Positions 15,897-24,531 of a stretch of DNA of 64,000 nucleotides are shown here, one piece after another. The stretch covers positions 1,085,758 through 1,149,757 of the forward strand of contig NZ_KB849628.1 of NCBI RefSeq assembly GCF_000368685.1. Reading direction: 5' to 3'. The translations under genes and the position numbers were made by a program. Every line of letters begins with the position of its first letter. The first letter of the stretch is position 1. This DNA comes from Acinetobacter baylyi DSM 14961 = CIP 107474. Its GTDB lineage: Bacteria > Pseudomonadota > Gammaproteobacteria > Pseudomonadales > Moraxellaceae. Under the pieces are notes generated by a model. That model worked only from the letters and a program-made list of their open reading frames with translations, was not told the origin of the DNA and made no database searches.

Positions 15897-17168
15897 TTAA
15901 ATTAGACCGATTAAAATAGCGGCTACATACATGATCATACATGTACCTGTACACCAAAGAATGCTGTTTTTCTGATTTTCAGCATAGTCAACATTCGTTA
16001 ATGAACAGAGTAAGTATGTTGAAGCTACCATTGGGCTAAGAAGATGAATGGGTTGCCCAATTAAACTTGCAATAGCCATTTCATTGGCCCCCACACCGTA
16101 ATGTGAAGCAGTTTCAGCCAAAATAGGTAATATGCCAAAATAAAATGCATCATTCGTTAAAATGTAAGTAAAAGGCATACTAATAAACGCTGTAATCGAA
16201 GCTAAAAAATTACCTGACGATTCAGGAATAATAGATATTAAATGTTGTGCGATTGCATCAATCATACCAGTTCCAGACATGATCCCGACAAAAATACCCG
16301 CAGCGAAAATTAAAGTCGACACTGCAAGGACGCTATCAGCATATTTACCAATTAATTTCTTTTGTTCTGAAAGTTGAGGGAAATTCACGACTAAGCCAAT
16401 ACAGAAAGCTATGATGAACAATGGAGCCAAAGAAATATAACTTTTGATCATCACAAAAATGAGCAAAGCGGTTAAAGCCAAATTAAACCAAGATTTCCAT
16501 GTTGGAATATTTGGCTCTTCGTGGATTAGCTCTTCATTATGTTCAATTTGATGTATACCTAAACGTTTACGTTCTTTTAGTCCAAGATAAAATGCAACGA
16601 ACAACACCCACAATAAACCAGCAGCCATCACTGGAATCATTTGTAAAAAGAGTTCTGTTGGATCTATTTTTAATGCACTTGCAGCGCGAGAAAAAGGTCC
16701 AGCCCAAGGCAGGATATTCATGACTCCGATTGAAAGTAGGAGAACAGTAGCCATGACCTGTGGTCGGATCCCAATCTTCGTGTATAAAGGTAATAGTGCT
16801 GTAGCAACGATAATATATGTTGTTGCTCCATCACCATCCAGCCCGACACAAATCCCTAAAATTCCAGTACCTACAACAATTTTGAGGGGATCACCTTTCA
16901 CAATCTTTATGATTAATTTAATCAAAGGATTGAATAGACCTGCATCTGTCATCATACAGAAATACAAAATTGCAAATGTGATCATGATTCCTGTGGGTGC
17001 AAGCTTTTTAACACCATCTACCATCATGTCGCTGAGTTCAGCACTATGACCAGTAAAGATTGCAAAAATAACAGGAATTAGAACGAGAGCTGTAAGTGCA
17101 GAAAGTCGTTTAGACATTACTGCATACATAAATATAGCAATCATGCTATAGCTAAGAAAAACTAACAT
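15897..17168 (-). CDS. CitMHS-family organic acid transporter
   Basis: The product is 423 residues with about 12 hydrophobic segments and a cytoplasmic hydrophilic loop near residues 195-225. GICVGLDGDGATTYIIVATA and the duplicated second half containing LTNDAFYFGILPIL are hallmarks of the CitMHS (citrate-metal:proton symporter) family. It probably imports a di- or tricarboxylic acid, possibly as a metal complex. It is co-oriented with the lactonase at 17204-18130 (35 bp gap), both reading away from the shared operator region. The substrate is inferred from the pathway context. Confidence 0.85.
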   Translation of the reverse strand: MLVFLSYSMIAIFMYAVMSKRLSALTALVLIPVIFAIFTGHSAELSDMMVDGVKKLAPTGIMITFAILYFCMMTDAGLFNPLIKLIIKIVKGDPLKIVVGTGILGICVGLDGDGATTYIIVATALLPLYTKIGIRPQVMATVLLLSIGVMNILPWAGPFSRAASALKIDPTELFLQMIPVMAAGLLWVLFVAFYLGLKERKRLGIHQIEHNEELIHEEPNIPTWKSWFNLALTALLIFVMIKSYISLAPLFIIAFCIGLVVNFPQLSEQKKLIGKYADSVLAVSTLIFAAGIFVGIMSGTGMIDAIAQHLISIIPESSGNFLASITAFISMPFTYILTNDAFYFGILPILAETASHYGVGANEMAIASLIGQPIHLLSPMVASTYLLCSLTNVDYAENQKNSILWCTGTCMIMYVAAILIGLI

Positions 17169-17203
17169 AAATCAGTCCTTGATTTATCAAAACATTGAAA
17201 GAC

Positions 17204-18130
17204 TTAAGAATGTAAGAACATTGGTTTACCAGGATGCTCTAATTCTGTTGTTAGAATTGATCCAGTTGATGAATCAATAATAAATAGTTGATTATTTTTC
17301 TTTCCGCCAAAAGCCAAATTGGTAATTGTTCTACCAGATGTGCATGCTTTTATACGGTAGAGAGGTTCAGCGTATTTGTTAAACACCCAAACGCACGCAT
17401 GACCAGCATCACAAACATAGAGATTACTTTGGTTATCTAAAGCAAGACCATCAGCACCGCTGATACCACCAGCTAAAGATGTAAATATGCCGACTTTTGA
17501 TGTTGAACCATCTTTTAATAGTGGTAAGCGCCAAATGGCATTACCTCTTGTCATGGCAACAAATAATGCTTTTTCCTCCATATCCATAACCAGACCATTT
17601 GGACTCGGTGCATTATTAATAAGGCAATCCAATTGGTCTGACTCGAAGTCATAGCAAAAGACACGTCCTGTAGGATCATGCATTCCAGTTTGACCTTGAT
17701 CTGTAAAGTAAAGTTTTCCATTTTTCGCAAAAAACAGGTCATTAACGCCTTTAAAGCCTTCACTTTTACGATGGGTTAGAAATGGAGAAATCATTCCAGA
17801 TTTAGGATCAAGTTTCATTATTCCATTTTTATAATCAGCTATATAAATCATGCCATCGGAATGAATTTTTAGCCCATTTGGCCAGCCATCATACTCTGCG
17901 ATAAGCAGCCATTCTCCTGATGGTGTGATTTTAAAAATACGACCATAGGGAATGTCAGTTATGTATAAATTTCCTTCAAGATCAAAAGATGGACCTTCTA
18001 GAAAAGAAGTAACCTTTTGACCAGGTTTATTTGCTCTCACCCAATCTGAATTTCCATCTTTCCAATATTTTTCAGGAATTTGTGTGAAAACTCTCGTTGA
18101 GATTTCCATTGGAGGATTAAATAGGCTCAT
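17204..18130 (-). CDS. SMP-30/gluconolactonase-family lactonase
   Basis: The product is 308 residues, a six-bladed propeller by family. Visible metal-site features are the early EGPSFD (Glu ligand), SPNGLVMD (Asn ligand region) and GADGLALDNQSNLYV (Asp). No signal peptide is present, so it is probably cytoplasmic. The family hydrolyses lactones of sugar and hydroxy acids with a divalent metal ion. It heads the minus-strand unit and would open a lactone form of the substrate. Confidence 0.85.
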   Translation of the reverse strand: MSLFNPPMEISTRVFTQIPEKYWKDGNSDWVRANKPGQKVTSFLEGPSFDLEGNLYITDIPYGRIFKITPSGEWLLIAEYDGWPNGLKIHSDGMIYIADYKNGIMKLDPKSGMISPFLTHRKSEGFKGVNDLFFAKNGKLYFTDQGQTGMHDPTGRVFCYDFESDQLDCLINNAPSPNGLVMDMEEKALFVAMTRGNAIWRLPLLKDGSTSKVGIFTSLAGGISGADGLALDNQSNLYVCDAGHACVWVFNKYAEPLYRIKACTSGRTITNLAFGGKKNNQLFIIDSSTGSILTTELEHPGKPMFLHS

Positions 18131-18153
18131 AACAATACTTCCTTGAACTTAAC

Positions 18154-18180
18154 GTTCTATTGTATAGAACAATGTTCTGT
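18154..18180. promoter_or_regulatory. Three-repeat operator proximal to the lactonase/transporter unit
   Basis: Three 10-bp-spaced units are seen: GTTCTATTGT, ATAGAACAAT and GTTCTGTTTA. The first two form a dyad with perfect 7-bp arms (18154-18170) and the third is a direct repeat of the first. PcaU and PobR of Acinetobacter, both IclR-family activators, bind sites of this design. It lies 24 bp upstream of the lactonase start. The regulator assignment is inferred. Confidence 0.75.
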
Positions 18181-18285
18181 TTATTTATGTTTGATGATTG
18201 ATTGATCAAAGTCAAGTTTTTTCTCCATCAAATTATTAGATCAAAGTCTAAGCATATTTGTAGATATTATTTATTTGCATTTAAA

Positions 18286-18315
18286 ATAGAATAGTGTTCT
18301 ACTAGATAGAACTAG
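18286..18315. promoter_or_regulatory. Three-repeat operator proximal to the HMG-CoA-lyase-like unit
   Basis: On the plus strand the units are ATAGAATAGT, GTTCTACTAG and ATAGAACTAG; GTTCTA and TAGAAC at 18296-18312 form the dyad. Read on the opposite strand this is the same two-inverted-plus-one-direct layout as 18154-18180. The dyad lies towards its own gene and the third repeat points inward, so the divergent promoter is symmetric. Confidence 0.75.
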
Positions 18316-18364
18316 ACGAAATCTGTTTCTAGGTTTCCACTGTTTTTGCTGGGTAGGTAAAGGT

Positions 18365-19303
18365 ATGAGCAATCAAAAGGACATCGATATTCTGGTGAGT
18401 GAGGTAGGCCCTCGCGATGGTTTGCAAAGTATTAAGCAGACTATGCCAACTGATATGAAGAAAATGTGGATTTCAGCTTTATCTGAAGCAGGAGTGCGAG
18501 AAATTGAGGTGGGATCATTCGTACCACCAAAATTATTACCGCAGATGGCCGATTGTGCTGACTTGGTTCAGCATGCATTAACTTTAGAAAATGTATTTGT
18601 TACTGCGTTAGTACCGAACTTACGTGGTGCAGAGTCAGCATTTAAATCAGGTGTTCAAAAAATCACAATTCCTGTTTCAGTAAGTGAACCTCATTCTTTA
18701 TCCAATGTAAGAAAAACTCACGAACAGATGTACTCAGAGGTTGCATCAATCGTTGCATTGCGGAATGAGCAATATCCGAATGTTTTGATTGAAGCTGGAT
18801 TATCGACAGTATTTGGATGCACGATCCAAGGGATTGTGACTGAAAAAGAAAGCTTATTCATGGCCAATAAAATGGCTGCCTTAGGTATTGATGAGGTGGG
18901 TTTAGCAGACACTGTTGGATATGCCACACCGTTACAGGTCAAGAGTCTATTTAAACAACTGAAAATTGAATTAGGAAATATTGCAGGTAGTGCACATTTT
19001 CATAATACACGCGGACAAGGCTTAGCGAATGTGCTTGCAGCCTATGAGGTAGGAGTGACAACTTTTGATGCCTCTCAGGGCGGAATAGGAGGATGTCCCT
19101 ACGCTCCTGGTGCATCAGGAAACATTGTGACTGAGGACCTTGTTTTTTTACTCGAAAGTATGGGCCTCCGTACAGGTATTGATATTGAAAAGTTAGTTGC
19201 CGCTAGAGAGTGGTTAAAAAAAGCATTACCAAATGAACCGCTATATGGATTCATCCCTGATGCGGGTGTAGGTAAAGCTTTTAAATATGCAAAGGATATG
19301 TGA
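18365..19303 (+). CDS. HMG-CoA lyase-family enzyme
   Basis: The product is 312 residues, a TIM-barrel aldol-type lyase. SEVGPRDGLQ at residues 12-21 carries the Arg-Asp active-site pair, AHFHNTRGQG gives two metal-binding His, and GGIGGCPYAPGASGN includes the mobile-loop catalytic Cys. The family cleaves 3-hydroxy-3-methylglutaryl-CoA to acetyl-CoA and acetoacetate; relatives cleave citramalyl-CoA. The following CoA-transferase, 1 bp away, would supply the CoA ester. This is the first gene of the plus-strand unit, and AGG at the start region provides the ribosome site. Confidence 0.9.
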   Translation: MSNQKDIDILVSEVGPRDGLQSIKQTMPTDMKKMWISALSEAGVREIEVGSFVPPKLLPQMADCADLVQHALTLENVFVTALVPNLRGAESAFKSGVQKITIPVSVSEPHSLSNVRKTHEQMYSEVASIVALRNEQYPNVLIEAGLSTVFGCTIQGIVTEKESLFMANKMAALGIDEVGLADTVGYATPLQVKSLFKQLKIELGNIAGSAHFHNTRGQGLANVLAAYEVGVTTFDASQGGIGGCPYAPGASGNIVTEDLVFLLESMGLRTGIDIEKLVAAREWLKKALPNEPLYGFIPDAGVGKAFKYAKDM

Positions 19304-19304
19304 A

Positions 19305-20504
19305 ATGAGTATTGAAAAACCAAATAATCTTCCGCTATCAGGTATTCGTGTACTTGAATTTGTTCATATGGTTATGGGACCAGCATGTGGATTAATGTTG
19401 GCTGACCTTGGAGCCGAGGTTATTAAAATTGAACCAATACCTCAGGGCGATAATACACGTCGATTAATGGGATCGGGTGCTGGTTATTGGATGACCTATA
19501 ATCGAAATAAAAAGAGCCTTTCAGTTGATATTAAAACTGAAAAAGGAATGAATCTTGTCAAAGAGCTGATTGCTACTGCCGATATTGTGATTGAGAATTT
19601 TCGTCCAGGTGCAATGAAAAAACTAGGCTTAGATTATGAAGGTGTCAAAGCCATTAAGCCTGACATTATTTATGGTTCTATGAAAGGCTTCTTACCTGGC
19701 CCTTATGAACATCGAACTGCACTTGATGAAGTTGTTCAAATGATGACAGGTCTAGCTTATATGACGGGTCCTGTGGGTCGACCTTTAAGGGCTGGTGCTT
19801 CTGTTAATGATGTTATGGGTGGAATGTTCTGTGCTTATTCAATTCTTGCAGCCCTATATCAAAGACAATTGACAGGCGAAGGACAATTTGTCGAAACAGG
19901 ATTATTTGAAAACTCTGCATTTTTAGTAGCGCAGCATATGATGCAGCGAGCTGTAACTGAAAAACCTGTTGCACCAATGCCAAATCGTGTTTCAGCTTGG
20001 GCTGTATATGATGTATTTAATACGCAAGGCAATGAGCAAGTATTTATTGGAGTTGTTACCGATTCTCAATGGTTAGCTTTCTGTGAAGCCTTCGATTTGA
20101 ATAGTCTTAAAAATAACCCAGATTATGCTCTAAATAATCAAAGAGTTAAAGCAAGAGATGTAATTTTGCCAATTATTCGAGATGCATTAAGTGCGCTTGA
20201 AAAGTCAAAAGTGATGGAACTATGCGAACAAGCTGGGTTACCGTTCTCACCAATTCAACGTCCAGAAGACTTATTCCATGATAATCACCTAAATCAGTCA
20301 GGTGGTATGGGTGAGCTCAAACTAGAAAATGGTAAGCAAGTCAAAGTGCCCTTATTACCTTTTACAATGAATGGTCATCGATTTGGTGTACGTGAGAATG
20401 TGCCTCAAGTTGGTGAGAATACTGTAGAAGTGCTTACATCATTAGGCTATGGCGCTGCTGAAGTACAGCTTTTAACTGAAACTGAGATTATTAAATGTAG
20501 CTAA
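19305..20504 (+). CDS. Class III (CaiB/BaiF) CoA-transferase
   Basis: ATG 19305 gives 399 residues; an ATG at 19287 would overlap the preceding gene and has no ribosome site, whereas AAAGGAT precedes 19305. N-terminal GIRVLEFVHMVMGPACGLML and GAEVIKIEP are typical, and D in TALDEVVQMMTGLAY fits the catalytic aspartate. These enzymes move CoA from a donor such as succinyl-CoA to a carboxylic acid. It probably activates a hydroxy-dicarboxylate for the preceding lyase. Confidence 0.9.
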   Translation: MSIEKPNNLPLSGIRVLEFVHMVMGPACGLMLADLGAEVIKIEPIPQGDNTRRLMGSGAGYWMTYNRNKKSLSVDIKTEKGMNLVKELIATADIVIENFRPGAMKKLGLDYEGVKAIKPDIIYGSMKGFLPGPYEHRTALDEVVQMMTGLAYMTGPVGRPLRAGASVNDVMGGMFCAYSILAALYQRQLTGEGQFVETGLFENSAFLVAQHMMQRAVTEKPVAPMPNRVSAWAVYDVFNTQGNEQVFIGVVTDSQWLAFCEAFDLNSLKNNPDYALNNQRVKARDVILPIIRDALSALEKSKVMELCEQAGLPFSPIQRPEDLFHDNHLNQSGGMGELKLENGKQVKVPLLPFTMNGHRFGVRENVPQVGENTVEVLTSLGYGAAEVQLLTETEIIKCS

Positions 20505-20546
20505 TGATTGGCTATTTAATTTGTGTATTATGCAAGGACTGCATAT

Positions 20547-21860
20547 ATGAATACTTTAAATAAACTCCCAGATAATTGTAATTTGTCTCATCAAGAGGCT
20601 TGTGATCGTGCTATTAAGAAAGCGACTTTGCGCTTTATTCCATTGTTGGCTTTAGCATATTTTTTCAATTATCTCGATCGTACTAGTGTGGGTTATGCTG
20701 CACTACAAATGACTGACTCCCTTGGATTAACTGCCGCTCAGTTTGGTCTAGGGGCTGGAATCATGTTTATTGGTTATTGCTTATGCGAGATTCCTAGTAA
20801 TTTGGCAATGTATAAATTTGGGGCTAGAGTTTGGATGGCCCGAATTATGATTACATGGGGAATCGCAGCGGCGGCTACGGCTTTTGTTGTTGGCCCTCAT
20901 TCTTTTTATATTGTGCGTTTCCTGTTAGGTGTTGCTGAAGCAGGCTTTTTCCCTGGTGTAATTTTCTTTTTGACAATTTGGTTCCCACTACAGTATAGAA
21001 CGCACATTCTTGCATTGTTTACGATTGCTACACCAATATCATTTTTGGTAGGTGGTCCATTATCTATTTGGCTTTTAGGTTTTCATGGTCATTTAGGGCT
21101 TGAGGGTTGGCAATGGATGTTTTTGATTGAAGGTTTACCAGCATGTATTCTTGGGGTAATTACTTATAAAGTGTTAGTAAATAGTCCTAAAGAAGCAAAA
21201 TGGCTAACAGATGAAGAACGTCATGCATTGATGACATCATTGTCAAATGAAATGAAAACTGGTGCAAGTAAGCATAACTTTAAAGAAGTATTAAAAGATG
21301 TAAGAGTTTGGATTTTAGGATCAATTACTTTTAGCTTTACTTTAGGTACTTATGGGATTGGCATTTGGTTGCCTCAAATGCTTAAGGCTCAGGGTGTTGA
21401 ATTGAGCTTGATTGGTTGGATTGCGGCTATTCCATACTTCTTTTCTACAATTGGATTACTTTTTTGGGCAAAACATGTTGATAAAACAGGTAAACCAATT
21501 AAAAACCTTGTTATCGCACTTTTAATGGCTGGTATAGCATTATTGGTCGCTATTAATTTGTCAGGTTTAGTCCCTGCCTTGATTGGTATTACCATTGCAC
21601 TTGTAGGTACTATTTCTGCAAAAACCATATTTTATACACTACCTGGAAAGTTTTTATCAGGACAAGCCGCAGCAGGCGGCATTGCTTTAATTAACTCAAT
21701 TGGAGCTTTCGGTGGGTTTGTTGGACCATTCTTAATGGGCTATTTAAAGACTGCCACCAACTCATTCAATAGTGGTTTCATGATTATGTGCAGTATTTTG
21801 TTCTTCGCAGTATTCATGACTTTAGTATTAAATTTCTGTATGAAAAAAGAATCAACGTAA
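20547..21860 (+). CDS. MFS transporter, anion:cation symporter type
   Basis: ATG 20547 (AAGGA upstream) gives 437 residues; GTG 20523 is an alternative. About 12 membrane helices are visible. FFNYLDRTSVGYAAL after helix 1, GYCLCEIPSNLAMYKFGAR in the helix 2-3 region and RFLLGVAEAGFFPGVIFFL are the signatures of the ACS family (phthalate, tartrate and hexuronate carriers). Together with CitMHS it gives the island two uptake routes for organic anions. Confidence 0.88.
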   Translation: MNTLNKLPDNCNLSHQEACDRAIKKATLRFIPLLALAYFFNYLDRTSVGYAALQMTDSLGLTAAQFGLGAGIMFIGYCLCEIPSNLAMYKFGARVWMARIMITWGIAAAATAFVVGPHSFYIVRFLLGVAEAGFFPGVIFFLTIWFPLQYRTHILALFTIATPISFLVGGPLSIWLLGFHGHLGLEGWQWMFLIEGLPACILGVITYKVLVNSPKEAKWLTDEERHALMTSLSNEMKTGASKHNFKEVLKDVRVWILGSITFSFTLGTYGIGIWLPQMLKAQGVELSLIGWIAAIPYFFSTIGLLFWAKHVDKTGKPIKNLVIALLMAGIALLVAINLSGLVPALIGITIALVGTISAKTIFYTLPGKFLSGQAAAGGIALINSIGAFGGFVGPFLMGYLKTATNSFNSGFMIMCSILFFAVFMTLVLNFCMKKEST

Positions 21861-21889
21861 TTTCAGATTATTTTCAATCTCTTACCTTA

Positions 21890-21930
21890 CCGCCTTTAAT
21901 CCTCATTCTCAGCTAGAGGCGGCTTTTTTA
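21890..21930 (+). terminator. Terminator after the MFS gene
   Basis: CCGCCT (21890-21895) pairs with AGGCGG (21917-21922), with further pairing inside, followed by CTTTTTTA. It separates the catabolic operon from the porin gene, which then needs its own promoter. Confidence 0.7.
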
Positions 21931-22019
21931 ATATAAAAAGTATTTTTCTATTGATTAATAGGATTGTACTGATTCGTCTAAAAATTGGTCAGGATGACTA
22001 AAAAATCAAGGAAAAGTGA

Positions 22020-23318
22020 ATGATGAAAATCACACTCAAACAATCTATGAATGATTTAACAAAAGTATTTTTAAGTGTATTGGTGTTTTCTCCTGTAATG
22101 GTACATGCAGGACATATCGATGATGAAGTTAAAGCGCTCAGAGCGGAAATTTTAGAGTTAAAAAAAATCGTGCAACAGAAGGATATTGATTCAGAGAAAA
22201 ATATAGAAAGAATTTTTTCCCAAACAGATGAATTACCTACCCGTTCTACACAACCACAGAAATTAAATTCTGTACCAGTATTTGTTAATAAATCAGGCGC
22301 TCGTGTAAAACTTTATGGATTTATTCGTGGTGATGCATCTTATCAATTTAAAGGTGGAAATGGTATGTTCAACCGAATAAACAAAGTTGAACTAGATGGA
22401 ACTCATAATAATGAAGATCGCTTTTATAGTACCGTCACAACGAGCAGACTGGGGTTAGATTTTAAGAGTGAACAAGAGGATCAACCCATTTCTGGTAAGT
22501 TAGAGTTTGACTTTCGAGGAGGATCAAATAACGATACGGTCAGAATTCGTCATGCCTATTTAAATTATAAAAATCTTTTGATAGGTCAAACAACGTCTAC
22601 CTTCTTGGATACCGATAACAATCCAGCCATGCTTGATTTTGGATCACCACTCGGTATAGGCACTAAACGTACACCGATGCTTCGTTATTCAGATAACTTA
22701 AATGCTCAAACTAAATTATTTCTTGGATTAGAGCAAGGTCAAACTGACAACCGACTACCGTCCTTTATTACAAAATTAAAATATCATTTTTTAGATGATA
22801 AGGGTTCTGCTTCGATTAGAGGTACGGCTCAAGAAGTTAGATCACGTGAACTCGATAATGCGACTGAATTCAGTTGGGGCATTGGCGTAGGTACCAATTA
22901 TAAAATCACTAATGATTTAGAAATAAATGTAGATTATTCACATGTTAAAGGAGATTCCACCCTCCTTCTATACACTAACTCAGCATACAACTCAGAGCAA
23001 AATCAAAATGACATTAATTTGAATGAATTTGATGCATTTTCTATAGGTCTTAGTTATCAAATTAATCCTAAACTCCAGAGTACAATTGCTTATGGAGCTA
23101 TGTTTTCCAATGATAGTAATGAGTTTGCAAAGATAGCAAAGAATAAGGCGGACACTGCCCAGAATAAAGCGTTACAACAAGGATGGATAAATTTTATGTA
23201 TTCGCCAATAACACCTTTGACATTTGGTATTGAATATATTTATGGTGAAAGAGAGACTTATACGGGTGAGAAAGGTAAAGATAGTCGTTTAAGTACTATG
23301 GTGAAGTATAGTTTTTAA
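22020..23318 (+). CDS. DcaP-like trimeric outer-membrane porin
   Basis: The product is 432 residues. A signal peptide ends near VMVHAG. A short coiled coil follows (DDEVKALRAEILELKKIVQQ), then a linker and a beta-barrel beginning ARVKLYGFIRGDASYQF and ending in SRLSTMVKYSF with a terminal Phe, the assembly signal. Coiled coil plus barrel is the DcaP design, named from the Acinetobacter dicarboxylic acid locus. It probably lets the anionic substrate of the island cross the outer membrane. Tandem ATGs at 22020 and 22023 are equivalent. Confidence 0.88.
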   Translation: MMKITLKQSMNDLTKVFLSVLVFSPVMVHAGHIDDEVKALRAEILELKKIVQQKDIDSEKNIERIFSQTDELPTRSTQPQKLNSVPVFVNKSGARVKLYGFIRGDASYQFKGGNGMFNRINKVELDGTHNNEDRFYSTVTTSRLGLDFKSEQEDQPISGKLEFDFRGGSNNDTVRIRHAYLNYKNLLIGQTTSTFLDTDNNPAMLDFGSPLGIGTKRTPMLRYSDNLNAQTKLFLGLEQGQTDNRLPSFITKLKYHFLDDKGSASIRGTAQEVRSRELDNATEFSWGIGVGTNYKITNDLEINVDYSHVKGDSTLLLYTNSAYNSEQNQNDINLNEFDAFSIGLSYQINPKLQSTIAYGAMFSNDSNEFAKIAKNKADTAQNKALQQGWINFMYSPITPLTFGIEYIYGERETYTGEKGKDSRLSTMVKYSF

Positions 23319-23336
23319 TCATATAAAATTTAAATA

Positions 23337-23370
23337 GCATGCTGGTTTTGAAGTAAGGCCAGCATAGCTA
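23337..23370. terminator. Hairpin behind the porin gene
   Basis: ATGCTGG and CCAGCAT form a stem extended by TAGC and GCTA. No strong T-run follows, so this is a weak terminator candidate or an mRNA 3'-end stabiliser. Confidence 0.4.
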
Positions 23371-23481
23371 TACATGATGAATGTACTATTTAATATGAAT
23401 TACGTATTGTTTTCAAATTTAAAAACTCTTCACTGATAGATTTTGAACAGAAATACTGAATCAATAGTATGTTTTATGATA

Positions 23482-23810
23482 GGGTTACAAGATCACTATA
23501 ATAAAAAACTACGCGAAATTGACTGTAAAATTAGATATTTAACTAAATTATTCGAAGTTGCACATAAGGTTAAGTCTAGTCCTGAGCAAGATGAAAAAGC
23601 TTATTTTGGCGTATAGGTTGAACTATAAAACGATGATGACGAAAAAATTAAATTTCGTACTGTAGGTAATGAAGAGATTTATGGGGTAAAGATTATATTT
23701 CCTTGCCCCCCTATGGCAAAAACCTGTTTAGCAAATCGGTGAATGATGAAGTACACGTTCAAACACCAACAGGTCGAAAAATCTGGTATATCAATTCAAT
23801 GGAATATATT
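23482..23810 (+). pseudogene. Degenerate second copy of greB
   Basis: The translation reads YNKKLREIDCKIRYLTKLFE then VAHKVKSSPEQDEKAYFGV, a TAG at 23614-23616, VEL, a TAA at 23626-23628, NDDDEKIKFRTVGNEEIYG, and after a frame change SVNDEVHVQTPTGRKIWYI. Every block corresponds to the intact greB at 12409-12882 in the same order. The 5' end is collapsed: GGTTA and CAAGAT, separated in greB, are adjacent here. It is clearly dead. Divergence from the intact gene indicates an old duplication or an independently acquired gene. Confidence 0.8.
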
Positions 23811-24471
23811 CAAAGCTATAAAACTCGTACTAAGCTTTTATTATCTACAATCATAAAACTAGTTTTTGATTCATTAATATTTTTATCACCAGCGTTTTAT
23901 TGACTTTTTAGATTCAAAATTGCTCATTTTTACTCCCAAGATTTTTGCTATTCTTTGCCTTATTAGAAATAATGAATAGGCTTTTTCCATTATATTGTGA
24001 ACACTATGTAACGTTATATTTAGAATAAAAAACAAACAGTAAAATTTAATATTAATTAGCACAATCACTTTATAGCATGGCTACCTTGAACTCATTTTTA
24101 TGAGGTTCAAAAGTTGCACAATCTAGCTTTATTTTTATCTTTTTTAGACGTGTATTTAAGCAAAAATTCACGATAAATCCACACTCAAGTACAACAATTC
24201 AGTTACAAGCTGTATCACGCTATTCTATTTTTTAACACATGTAAAGTGTATAAATTTTCTTCTCTTTTTAAATCATTGAGTTAAGCAGTATAGGGTGTAT
24301 TTTTTGACCTAAAAATTTGACATTCGGTTTTTAGGGAATTATTATTCGCCCTTCTTTTATTTTGGTTATTTTTTATACTTTGTAGTTTTTCTACATAGTT
24401 TTTTTTAGTTCCATGTCATCATGAATGACGTCATGACTGCCCATCCTCTTTGGATTTACCAACTTGAAAAG
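23811..24471. other. AT-rich intergenic stretch
   Basis: I see no credible gene. Frames here are short and lack ribosome sites. A near-dyad TTGAACTCAT...ATGAGGTTCAA lies at about 24086-24111. A 10-bp perfect palindrome ATGACGTCAT is at 24425-24434. Neither has an assigned role. Confidence 0.5.
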
Positions 24472-24502
24472 AATTTTGACTGCTCTTAGTCGGAATTTTT
24501 TT
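24472..24502 (+). terminator. Terminator-like hairpin in the mltF leader
   Basis: AATTTTGACT (24472-24481) pairs with AGTCGGAATT (24488-24497) over 10 bp, including two G-U pairs, followed directly by TTTTT. It ends 30 bp before the mltF start, so it is either the terminator of an upstream transcript or an attenuator for mltF. Confidence 0.5.
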
Positions 24503-24531
24503 GGGCGTAAATTATCTGTAGCGGAGACAAC

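Noticed and set aside
24425..24434. ATGACGTCAT palindrome as an operator
   Set aside because: A single 10-bp palindrome without a second copy or positional logic can arise by chance.
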